Shown here: positions 1-6,454 of the stretch, in pieces
Layout of the letters: each line of letters starts with the position of its first letter
Position numbering within the stretch: position 1 is the first letter of the stretch
Source of the DNA: an uncultured Alphaproteobacteria bacterium
GTDB lineage: Bacteria; Pseudomonadota; Alphaproteobacteria; Micavibrionales; Micavibrionaceae
Reading direction: 5' to 3'
Assembly: GCA_937124505.1 (NCBI GenBank)
Contig: CAKZKV010000049.1
Span: 1 to 15,425, forward strand
DNA length: 15,425 bases
The notes under the pieces: model-generated
What the model saw: only the letters and a program-made list of their open reading frames with translations
Database searches by the model: none
Told to the model about the DNA's origin: nothing
Translations under genes and position numbers: made by a program

Positions 1-263
1 TTATTGCATTCCTTCCCAATGTCACGAAGGGAATTTGTGACAAGATTAATGAGCAGTCCTCCATTGCAGGGACGGATATTGTGCATGATGCGGGCGTCAC
101 GATTACAGATAATCTTCTGGTTGAAGGAGCAACAGAAGCAGATGCCGGTATTATCGGCGGCACGGCGACAACCGCACCTGATATCGCCGGCAAATATAAT
201 GGCTGTTTCAGAAACGGAGCGGCGGGGCCTTACGTTTATTATCATGTCCTGCTGGCACAGTAG
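1..263 (+). CDS. Pilin-like protein, C-terminal part (5' end outside window)
   Basis: The reading frame is open from base 3 to the TAG at 261-263 and has no start in the window that makes sense of its upstream residues, so this is the last 86 residues of a longer protein. Visible features are a cysteine near the left edge (LPNVTKGICDKIN), a second cysteine in KYNGCFRNGA, and an aromatic C-terminus ending YVYYHVLLAQ. A Cys pair and this aromatic ending recall the major-pilin-like proteins that alphaproteobacteria encode next to type IVB secretion genes; that resemblance is from memory and unverified. The next gene begins at or just before its stop and also has a prepilin-like N-terminus, so the two are probably one transcript. 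Family assignment is moderate; that the frame is coding is fairly sure. Confidence 0.7.
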   Translation, partial: IAFLPNVTKGICDKINEQSSIAGTDIVHDAGVTITDNLLVEGATEADAGIIGGTATTAPDIAGKYNGCFRNGAAGPYVYYHVLLAQ

Positions 264-990
264 GAGGTCTGCTATAACATTTTCCAAGAACACATCCGGG
301 CAGGAGCGGGGTAGTGCGATCATCTATATTTTGATCGCCATCGCGCTTTTAGCTGCTTTGACGGCAAGTCTTCTGGATGCGCCGTCACAGCAGACGCAAA
401 GTCAGAACCGGATGAAAACACTGGCTGAAGTCAAATCGCAGATTGATTTGATTCGGGCTGTGGTGGAGGAATGCGTGCTTTTGAATTCCGGAGGGGATGT
501 TACAATTGATACAACTGCGGGGAGTATGGATGAGGGGGCTAAAACGCGCTATCCCATTCGCCCTGATTCTGATCATTTCACAGGAGCCACAATAGGGGCG
601 GCATCTGACAGGCTAGTCCGAAATATTCGTTGCCCCGGTAATCCCGGAGATGACCAAAATCATGCCATGATTTTTTCAGGGACTTCTTCAAAATTTTTGC
701 CACCTGCGCCGGTCTTGTTTGACGATTGGCAGTGGTATAATGGTTTGGACGGCGTTTTTTTCTGGACGAAAACGTCAAAAACTGATTCTTTTATATCCAG
801 TGCGCTTGAAAAACTGGACGATCAGTACGGGAAATGCGAGGCCGATGTGATTGATGCAACGTCAGGCTCCGTGGATATGGTGAGTGATACGGGGGCAAAC
901 AGTTTCAATTGCCCTGCCAATAATCTCTGTTTCCGGGTCTGGATTATTCTGGAGGGGACGGCGCTCCATCAAGATGCCGGTTGCCCTTAA
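244..990 (+). CDS. Prepilin-like membrane-anchored protein
   Basis: Function unknown. Near the N-terminus the sequence runs ERGSAIIYILIAIALLAALT, a Gly-Ser junction followed by an uninterrupted hydrophobic helix. This resembles the class III (prepilin-type) leader found in alphaproteobacterial pilin-like proteins, although the usual Glu at +5 is absent. The rest, about 200 residues, is soluble, with four cysteines and a Cys-rich end, and would lie outside the membrane. The start is uncertain. ATG at 244 is the nearest standard codon but has no ribosome site and overlaps the upstream gene by 20 bp. A perfect AGGAGGT at 262-268 points instead to ATA at 274, giving 238 residues. It follows the preceding pilin-like gene directly, and type IVB secretion genes lie about 500 bp downstream. 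It could be a minor pilin or a pseudopilin. Confidence 0.75.
   Translation: MSCWHSRRSAITFSKNTSGQERGSAIIYILIAIALLAALTASLLDAPSQQTQSQNRMKTLAEVKSQIDLIRAVVEECVLLNSGGDVTIDTTAGSMDEGAKTRYPIRPDSDHFTGATIGAASDRLVRNIRCPGNPGDDQNHAMIFSGTSSKFLPPAPVLFDDWQWYNGLDGVFFWTKTSKTDSFISSALEKLDDQYGKCEADVIDATSGSVDMVSDTGANSFNCPANNLCFRVWIILEGTALHQDAGCP
262..268 (+). promoter_or_regulatory. Strong Shine-Dalgarno site preceding an ATA codon
   Basis: AGGAGGT overlaps the TAG stop of the upstream gene. Five bases downstream lies ATA (274-276), in frame with the prepilin-like gene. No ATG, GTG or TTG falls at a usable distance from this site in that frame, which suggests initiation at AUA or a recently damaged start codon. 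Confidence 0.55.
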
Positions 991-1039
991 GCCTTCTTTT
1001 TTCTATATTTTATTCATCACAATCAGCACGGGAGAGACT

Positions 1040-1375
1040 ATGACGCAAGATGTTCAGCAAAGACTAAAAGACCTTATTGAAAATAATGATGTGGTTTTGT
1101 TTATGAAGGGGACGGCAGACATGCCGGTCTGCGGGTTTTCAGCTGCTGTTGCGGAGATTCTGGCCCATATGGGAATTGAGTACAAAGACGTCAATGTTCT
1201 TGAAGATCACGAAATCCGTGAAGGAGTTAAGGAATATAGTGACTGGCCGACACTTCCTCAATTATATATTAAACAGGAATTTATCGGGGGGTGTGATATC
1301 GTTCGTGAAATGTATATGAGCGGAGAATTACAGTCCTTGTTTTCAGAAAAAGAAATTAAAACCAGTTTTGCCTAG
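1040..1375 (+). CDS. grxD: Monothiol glutaredoxin (Grx4/GrxD family)
   Basis: A 111-residue CGFS-type monothiol glutaredoxin, the length usual for the family. The motif PVCGFSAAV carries the single active Cys, after the conserved FMKGTADMP segment. WPTLPQLYI (the Thr-Pro glutathione-binding loop) and GGCDIV follow. Such proteins bind a [2Fe-2S] cluster with glutathione, usually as a dimer or with BolA, and deliver it within cytosolic iron-sulfur assembly. The start at 1040 is chosen because GGAGAG at 1031-1036 is well placed and the protein aligns from MTQDVQQRL; the frame is open further upstream but that extension looks non-coding. No bolA lies beside it, although the two are often neighbours in alphaproteobacteria. 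The gene sits between the pilin-like genes and the dot/icm genes. Identification is secure. Confidence 0.96.
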   Translation: MTQDVQQRLKDLIENNDVVLFMKGTADMPVCGFSAAVAEILAHMGIEYKDVNVLEDHEIREGVKEYSDWPTLPQLYIKQEFIGGCDIVREMYMSGELQSLFSEKEIKTSFA

Positions 1376-1490
1376 GGATAAGAGATTCTCTTTCAAATTC
1401 TTTTCTTTCTTAACTCTATATTTTGATATAAATTATTATTTAAGAAAGTCATATCATAATTAATGCAAAAAATAATAAACGAAGGCGCCA

Positions 1491-2240
1491 ATGAAAGACG
1501 GAAAAGCCAATCCGAGAAGCTTCAGACCTGCACAAACTGCTCCTAAACCGCCCCCTAAAAGGGATGGCAGGCCTAATAAAGTGCAGCCGGCTGCTAATAC
1601 CGCGAATAGTGAAGCAATCAGAGGTTTGGGTGCCGTCGTTGTTCGTAATGAATTTTATCGGGATGGTTATCGTAATATGCTGCGTGTTGTTGTTGCGCAT
1701 GCAGTGATCATTATTCTTTTGGTATGTTCTTTATTCTATGTGATTCATATTCACCAGCCTGAAAACAGATATTTTGCCACAACCGAAGATGGGCGTCTGG
1801 TTCCCATGATTGCTATGAATCAGGCAAACTTAAGTAAACCGGCTCTTATGTCTTGGGTGGCTCAATCCGTCTCTGAGGTGATGACGTTTGGATTTAGTGA
1901 TTACCGCCGTCGCTTGCAGGAAGCGTCCCGGAACTTCACGAAAAAGGGATGGGAAAGTTTTACGAAGGCGCTTGATCAATCCGGTATTCTTGATTCTGTG
2001 AAGGAAAATCGCCAGGTTTTGACAACGATTCCGAGTGGGGCTCCTGTGTTGCTGGAAGAAGGGCTTGATCAAACAGGACGTTATTTCTGGCAAGTGGAAA
2101 TTCCGATTGCGATTACTTATGAAGCTGGTTCCAAACGGCGTTCTGACAACCTTGTTGTGAGGTTGGTGATTGTTCGTGTTCCGCGACTCGAAAGTCCTTA
2201 CGGGATAGGTATTGAGCAATGGCTGGCAAGTGATGCATAA
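1491..2240 (+). CDS. dotI: Type IVB secretion inner-membrane protein DotI/IcmL
   Basis: 249 residues. A Pro- and Lys-rich cytoplasmic tail (about 1-60) is followed by one membrane helix (about 64-86, VVVAHAVIIILLVCSLFYVI) and a periplasmic domain. The segment YRDGYRNMLRVV just before the helix, and ENRYFATTEDGRLVP, SKPALMSWVAQSV and WQVEIPIAITYE after it, are typical of DotI/IcmL and its R64 counterpart TraM. In Legionella, DotI forms an inner-membrane complex with its paralog DotJ; no dotJ is visible here. The start has GAAGG at 1481-1485, six bases before ATG. It is the first of four same-strand genes in the order dotI-dotH-dotG-dotF, and the AT-rich gap before it (1376-1490) probably holds the promoter, though no clear -35/-10 pair stands out. 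Family call is strong. Confidence 0.92.
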   Translation: MKDGKANPRSFRPAQTAPKPPPKRDGRPNKVQPAANTANSEAIRGLGAVVVRNEFYRDGYRNMLRVVVAHAVIIILLVCSLFYVIHIHQPENRYFATTEDGRLVPMIAMNQANLSKPALMSWVAQSVSEVMTFGFSDYRRRLQEASRNFTKKGWESFTKALDQSGILDSVKENRQVLTTIPSGAPVLLEEGLDQTGRYFWQVEIPIAITYEAGSKRRSDNLVVRLVIVRVPRLESPYGIGIEQWLASDA

Positions 2241-2317
2241 TAATAAAATTGGATTTGAGCGTTAAAATAAGATATACGGAAAAATAAAAATTAATTTAAT
2301 GATTAGAAGCACATAAA

Positions 2318-3394
2318 ATGATGATCAAAAAGACTTTATGTTCCCTTACAGCAATAGCCCTTCTCTCGGTTTGCGTGCCGTTCGGTTCTCCTTTGGCGCA
2401 GGATTCTGAAGATATTTTTAGCCAGTTCAGGGAAGAAGCGCCTCAAAAAGCGGAGGTTGTGCCGGACGCGCCCAAGAATGAAAGTCTTAATCCGCTTGAT
2501 GCATACCGTAATTCAGTTGAAGAGCAGCAAGAAGAGGATATTTTTGGTCAGGCGGATAATGAAATTTTTGGACAGGAGTCTACGCCTGAAGATTTGGAGG
2601 CAGAGATTCGTGAAGAAGCCTTTAATGCAGCTGTAAATGGATTTTTGCCTATTCGTCCTGATGAAATCCGACGGTTTCTGGAGATTTATGATGAGGTCAA
2701 ACAGGCTTCTAATACACCTGTCTATCCGTATCCTCGTCCGGAAAACAAAGTTCAGGAAATTTCTCTTGATCCTGCTGATCCGCCCGAAGTCATCAAGCTG
2801 GCAACCGGACATGTAACGCACCTTGCTTTTTATGATATTACAGGAGAGAGATGGCCCATTAACGCCTATACGTTTGCCGGGGATTTTGAGTTGAACCCCC
2901 CTGATGAAGGCGGGTCAAGTATTCGAATCATTCCGATGTCAGATTTTGCATACGGAAACATCGTCGTTCAGCTGAGTAAATTTAAAACCCCCATTATCTT
3001 TACGTTGCAGGCACAAAGAGAAATTGCACATGCTCGTTATGAAGCGATTATTCCTGAACTGGGGCCGTTTGCCAAGCCTGGATTGATTGCAGGCAATGGT
3101 CCGAAAACGACAGCAGGGTCTTATCAGGTGGTCTCTGTCCTAGATGGGACGCCACCAGAATCTGCAAAATTAATGGATGTGACCGGGGCTGATAGCCGGA
3201 CGAAAGCTTATGATCTTGAAGGCAGCGTTTATTTAAGAACGCCACACACACTGATATCTCCGGCGTGGAGCCAATCGGCAACGTCTGGTGATGGTATGAA
3301 TGTGTACGTCCTTAAAAAAACTCCCGTTGTTCTGCTCTCTGAAAAAGGGAAGATTATACGGACGTTTATTAATGATAAAGAGAATGATTTATAA
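2318..3394 (+). CDS. dotH: Type IVB secretion outer-membrane core protein DotH/IcmK
   Basis: 358 residues. An N-terminal secretion signal (KK, then a hydrophobic stretch to about residue 27, ending near PLAQ) is followed by an acidic, low-complexity region to about residue 95. Within that region the motif [DE]IF[SG]Q occurs three times (about 32-36, 74-78, 82-86). The C-terminal two thirds matches DotH/IcmK and R64 TraN: DPPEVIKLATGHVTHLAFYD, then GERWPINAY, and later IRIIPMSDFAYGNIVVQL. In Legionella, DotH is part of the outer-membrane core complex with DotC, DotD and DotG. The cysteine in the leader (LSVC) does not make a good lipobox, so it is probably not a lipoprotein. Two ATG codons are in tandem at 2318 and 2321; GAAG at 2306-2309 does not separate them. 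The gene lies 77 bp after dotI and 34 bp before dotG. Confidence 0.93.
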   Translation: MMIKKTLCSLTAIALLSVCVPFGSPLAQDSEDIFSQFREEAPQKAEVVPDAPKNESLNPLDAYRNSVEEQQEEDIFGQADNEIFGQESTPEDLEAEIREEAFNAAVNGFLPIRPDEIRRFLEIYDEVKQASNTPVYPYPRPENKVQEISLDPADPPEVIKLATGHVTHLAFYDITGERWPINAYTFAGDFELNPPDEGGSSIRIIPMSDFAYGNIVVQLSKFKTPIIFTLQAQREIAHARYEAIIPELGPFAKPGLIAGNGPKTTAGSYQVVSVLDGTPPESAKLMDVTGADSRTKAYDLEGSVYLRTPHTLISPAWSQSATSGDGMNVYVLKKTPVVLLSEKGKIIRTFINDKENDL

Positions 3395-3428
3395 GAAACC
3401 AAAAGTAATAAGTAATCAGGATATATAA

Positions 3429-4823
3429 ATGGCAGATGATCTAGATAAAGAAAACCAAGAAACTGATTTCACATTCGGCGATGATGACGGCGCTGGTAGT
3501 GGTGGCGATGATTTTGGTGATTTTAACACTGACCAATCCTTTGGTTCCGCTATTCAAAATAATATTGCCCTGAAGATTGGGATTATTGCCGGGGCCATTG
3601 TCTTTATTATTGGTGGCTTTATTCTGTTTGGCGGCGGTGGAAAGGAGGAAGATACTCCATCAACTATTGCTGCAGGAAGTTCTATGAAAGAAGCCCCTAC
3701 GACTGAAGAAGTGACTGAGACGATGAGGGAAGCTATACAGGATTTTAATGAGGAAGGTGAAGAAACAGCAGAAAGTACGGGGGAAAGTTTCATTCCCGTT
3801 CCTGTTGGTCCTGCGACCAATACAGGTATTATTGTGCCTCCCGATGAAGAAATCGAAGAGGATCCTCTGGAGCGGTGGCGTCTTTTACAAGAAGAGCGTG
3901 CACAGCAACAACGGGAACAGTTAGCCTTGGCTCAAGAGCAGAAAGATCCCGGAGAGTTAAGTATTGAAGAGCAAAGACGACAGGAAGCTGTTCAGATGCT
4001 GGCAGAATCTATGGTAACGTCCATGCAGGAGTTGGCGGCACTTGGTCAACCTTTCGGTATGAATGTCGAAACTATCATGGACGATAGAGAATATTATGAG
4101 GATCTGGAGCAGGAAAGACATGAAAAAGAAATGGACGCTATAGATCGAAGAATGGAAATGATTGAGAAGCAGCAGGAGCTGGCAGAGGTTGATCCCTCCA
4201 TGCAACCTACGCAGGAGTATGGCAAGCTCTTGATTCCTGAAGGTTCCATTGAATACGCTCAGATGCTGATACAGGCCAATTCTGATATTCCTGGTCCTGT
4301 CCTCGCGCAAATTGTGACTGGACCTTTGGCCGGGGCACGTTTGATTGGATCATTTAGTGTGGAAGACAAATATCTTGTTATTGAGTTCTCGACCGTTGTT
4401 GTTGATGGCTTTAGCATTGGGATTAGTGCCGTTGCAGTTGATCCGGATACAAATTTGACCGGTGTTGCAACGGAAGTTGATAATAGATACTTTAAGCGGC
4501 TTATATTGCCAGTAGCGGCAACTTTCCTTGAGGGGCTGGCTGGTGCAATCGCAGAAACGCAAGAGCAAACATTTGTAACTGGTGATGTTGTTGTTACGTC
4601 AAATACAGATCTGGATACTAGCGAAGAAGTTGCGCAGGCAATTGAAGACGCCGGAGAAATTGTTGGAGAATTTGTTTCAGATGAAGCTGATCGTACAAAA
4701 ATTCTTGTGAAAGTTGCTGCCGGAACGCCTATTGGGGTTCTCTTTACAGCGCCAGTCATTGAACCAACAGAGCAAGAGAAACTAGGGTGTGTTGACACTA
4801 GATACTCTTGTCGTAACCGATAG
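3429..4823 (+). CDS. dotG: Type IVB secretion channel protein DotG/IcmE (VirB10/TrbI-like), compact form
   Basis: 464 residues. Order of parts: an acidic, Gly-rich cytoplasmic tail (1-45); one membrane helix (about 47-68, ending GGFILFGGGG); a Pro/Glu-rich stretch; charged, probably coiled-coil regions (about 148-200 and 220-255); and a C-terminal VirB10/TrbI-like domain (about 263-450). That domain has LLIPEGSIEYAQMLIQANSD, PGPVLAQIVTGPLAGARLIG and GTPIGVLFTAPV, characteristic of DotG/IcmE and R64 TraO. DotG spans inner membrane to outer membrane core and lines the conduit. Legionella DotG is about 1,050 residues because of a long run of short repeats; that run is missing here, so the protein is close to TraO in size. 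A short tail with two Cys (CVDTRYSC) ends it. ATG 3429 follows an AGGA site. It lies 34 bp after dotH and 14 bp before dotF. Confidence 0.93.
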   Translation: MADDLDKENQETDFTFGDDDGAGSGGDDFGDFNTDQSFGSAIQNNIALKIGIIAGAIVFIIGGFILFGGGGKEEDTPSTIAAGSSMKEAPTTEEVTETMREAIQDFNEEGEETAESTGESFIPVPVGPATNTGIIVPPDEEIEEDPLERWRLLQEERAQQQREQLALAQEQKDPGELSIEEQRRQEAVQMLAESMVTSMQELAALGQPFGMNVETIMDDREYYEDLEQERHEKEMDAIDRRMEMIEKQQELAEVDPSMQPTQEYGKLLIPEGSIEYAQMLIQANSDIPGPVLAQIVTGPLAGARLIGSFSVEDKYLVIEFSTVVVDGFSIGISAVAVDPDTNLTGVATEVDNRYFKRLILPVAATFLEGLAGAIAETQEQTFVTGDVVVTSNTDLDTSEEVAQAIEDAGEIVGEFVSDEADRTKILVKVAAGTPIGVLFTAPVIEPTEQEKLGCVDTRYSCRNR

Positions 4824-4837
4824 ATAAAAAGAAAATC

Positions 4838-6115
4838 ATGATAAAAGATAGAGAAGACGAAAATATTCAGGATGATGATTTCTCAACAAGCGAGTTTGAT
4901 GAAATCTATGATGATGCGACTGAGTTTGTAGATGTTGATGACATTGATATATCAGATACGGAAACCTCTGAAGACGCGTCCGATCTAGACTTTATAGATG
5001 AGGATATTGAAGAAGGTTTCTCCGATGAAGACAATTCTTATGAAGAGTCTGAAAACCATTTAGATGGTGACGATGCGTACTATGATGACTCTCAAAACGC
5101 GAGTGGATCAGCTCCTAAAAACAAATCTTCATTCGGGACAGTTCTGGCAGTTCTCGCTGTTCTAGGTGCTGATGGAGCTGGCGCCTATTTTTCCGGCATG
5201 ATTCCAGGATTTGGACCGGGGCAAACATCTCCGCAAACATATCAGGAAGAGCCGCCCGTTGATAACGGTATGAGCAATGTTCTGGCATCCCAGCAGGAAG
5301 AAGTGCCTGCCAAAACCGCGGATCAATCAGAAATGGAAGATTTGTTTGCTGAAAATTCCACAAGTGATTCCGATATTACGCAGCCTGTTAAAACAGAGCC
5401 TTCTTCAGACATGAACATTGGTTTTGCAGATAATGATGCTAATGAAATGGATATGTCTTCTGAGGAAGGTTTATTTGAGGAAGTGGACAAAAATTCTGAT
5501 GAATTCAATTCATTTTCTGGTTCTGATACATCAGAAGAGTTGGATGACGTTATGGCAGAAAATAATTTTGCTACGATGGACAACTCTCCAGAGTCCAAAG
5601 GAGAACCCAACACGGATATTCTTGGAGATATTGAAAATCTGGAAGTACAGTTAAATGAACTGCAGGGGAATTTGAACAGCCGTTTATCAGATATAGAAAA
5701 CAAGCTGAGCGCCATGCCGAAATCTTCTGGCGATCCTTCCTCTGACTTGTCTTCTATTGAAGAACGCCTTGACCAGATGAGTTCCCGTCTTGATATGATG
5801 GAAAAAGACATTAAATCTGTGAAGAAATTAGCGTCTGCTTCATCTTCCAAGCAATCGTCTTCTGCCAAGGCAACGGAAACCAAAGCCGCCACGTCTTCTG
5901 CCAAACCAGTTCAGCGAACGGCGCCTAAGGTTTCAAATAAATGGGAAATCCGCGCTATTCAGGTTGGTAAGGCCGTGATTGCCCGTCACGGTGAAGGTGG
6001 AACCCGGAGTATCGTCGTTGGAGACGAGGTCCCGGGATTGGGAACAGTCAAGGCCATTACCTATAAAGATGGCGGATGGATCATTGAAGGATCACGTGGC
6101 TCCGTCAAGCAGTAG
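4838..6115 (+). CDS. dotF: Type IVB secretion protein DotF/IcmG-like
   Basis: 425 residues, no cysteine. The first 85 residues are extremely acidic (Asp/Glu in runs), then a weak membrane helix (about 98-121), a second acidic Ser-rich region (about 130-260), heptad-like coiled coil (about 262-330), a Ser/Ala/Lys linker, and a compact C-terminal domain (about 368-425, from KWEIRAIQVGKAVI to GGWIIEGSRG). The combination of one N-proximal helix, a coiled coil and a small periplasmic beta domain containing VVGDEVPGLGTV matches DotF/IcmG, R64 TraP and PilP-like domains. DotF is an inner-membrane component that contacts the DotG/DotH core. Its place directly after dotG is the Legionella order, which supports the call more than sequence does, since this family diverges fast. 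Its 3' end overlaps a minus-strand gene by 24 bp. Confidence 0.82.
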   Translation: MIKDREDENIQDDDFSTSEFDEIYDDATEFVDVDDIDISDTETSEDASDLDFIDEDIEEGFSDEDNSYEESENHLDGDDAYYDDSQNASGSAPKNKSSFGTVLAVLAVLGADGAGAYFSGMIPGFGPGQTSPQTYQEEPPVDNGMSNVLASQQEEVPAKTADQSEMEDLFAENSTSDSDITQPVKTEPSSDMNIGFADNDANEMDMSSEEGLFEEVDKNSDEFNSFSGSDTSEELDDVMAENNFATMDNSPESKGEPNTDILGDIENLEVQLNELQGNLNSRLSDIENKLSAMPKSSGDPSSDLSSIEERLDQMSSRLDMMEKDIKSVKKLASASSSKQSSSAKATETKAATSSAKPVQRTAPKVSNKWEIRAIQVGKAVIARHGEGGTRSIVVGDEVPGLGTVKAITYKDGGWIIEGSRGSVKQ

Positions 6116-6349
6116 GCTTTTTTGTCCCATTACCTCCACGCATTTAAAGGACCCCAGAATATTTCGAACGGAACTTTGAAATTCCTTAATGTGGGCGGCA
6201 AGTTCTATAACACGAAAATCGTCTTTGATGTTTTTCCACATTTCAATTTTTATGTTGGTATCAATAATCAGGGCATCGATTTTTCTTCCTAAAGAATCTG
6301 TTTTTTCACAGATCCGGATGTATTTTACATATGGGTTGTTTTCCAGCAT
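6092..6349 (-). CDS. Small hypothetical protein convergent with dotF
   Basis: 85 residues, not recognised. The protein is mixed-charge and Ile/Lys-rich, with no membrane segment or signal, and reads as a folded domain (for example KIDALIIDTNIKIEMWKN). It is judged real because the ATG follows a good AGGTAGGA site four bases upstream on the minus strand, because AT-rich promoter-like DNA lies between it and the divergent mtaB, and because no other gene fills 6116-6454. It runs 24 bp into the 3' end of dotF on the opposite strand. It could be a type IVB-associated accessory gene or unrelated. Moderate confidence. Confidence 0.55.
   Translation of the reverse strand: MLENNPYVKYIRICEKTDSLGRKIDALIIDTNIKIEMWKNIKDDFRVIELAAHIKEFQSSVRNILGSFKCVEVMGQKSLLLDGAT
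6107..6123 (+). terminator. Possible weak terminator at end of dotF
   Basis: A 4-bp stem (AAGC, loop AGTAG, GCTT) overlaps the dotF stop and runs into six T residues at 6118-6123. The stem is too short to be convincing, but the T run and position fit the end of the dot operon. Confidence 0.25.
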
Positions 6350-6454
6350 TTTTCCTACCTGTTCTTATATAATTTGTGCTATATCTATTTTCCTTAAATA
6401 ATTTGTCTAATATAAGGCGTGTAGTTTTCTTAAAATTTTAGGAAGGTATATTAA

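Noticed and set aside
4..243. Upstream extension of the prepilin-like frame back to base 4
   Set aside because: It overlaps the frame of the preceding pilin-like gene, is Arg/Ser-rich and has no ribosome site; the hydrophobic leader starts only after 310.
884..1039. N-terminal extension of the glutaredoxin
   Set aside because: It overlaps the end of the preceding gene in another frame; the family-standard protein begins at 1040 with a good ribosome site.
1381..1394. AAGAG-ATT-CTCTT hairpin after grxD as a terminator
   Set aside because: Only five weak base pairs and no clean T run; not better than chance in this AT-rich gap.
4259..4798. 179-codon minus-strand frame inside dotG
   Set aside because: Ser/Thr/Ile-rich product with no recognisable motif, opposite a well-supported DotG domain.
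4785..4808. GTGT-GTTG-ACAC hairpin near the end of dotG
   Set aside because: Short, bulged and inside coding sequence; no evidence of a role.
5323..5904. 193-codon minus-strand frame inside dotF
   Set aside because: Ser-rich mirror of the Asp/Glu/Ser codons of dotF, a known artefact of that codon use.
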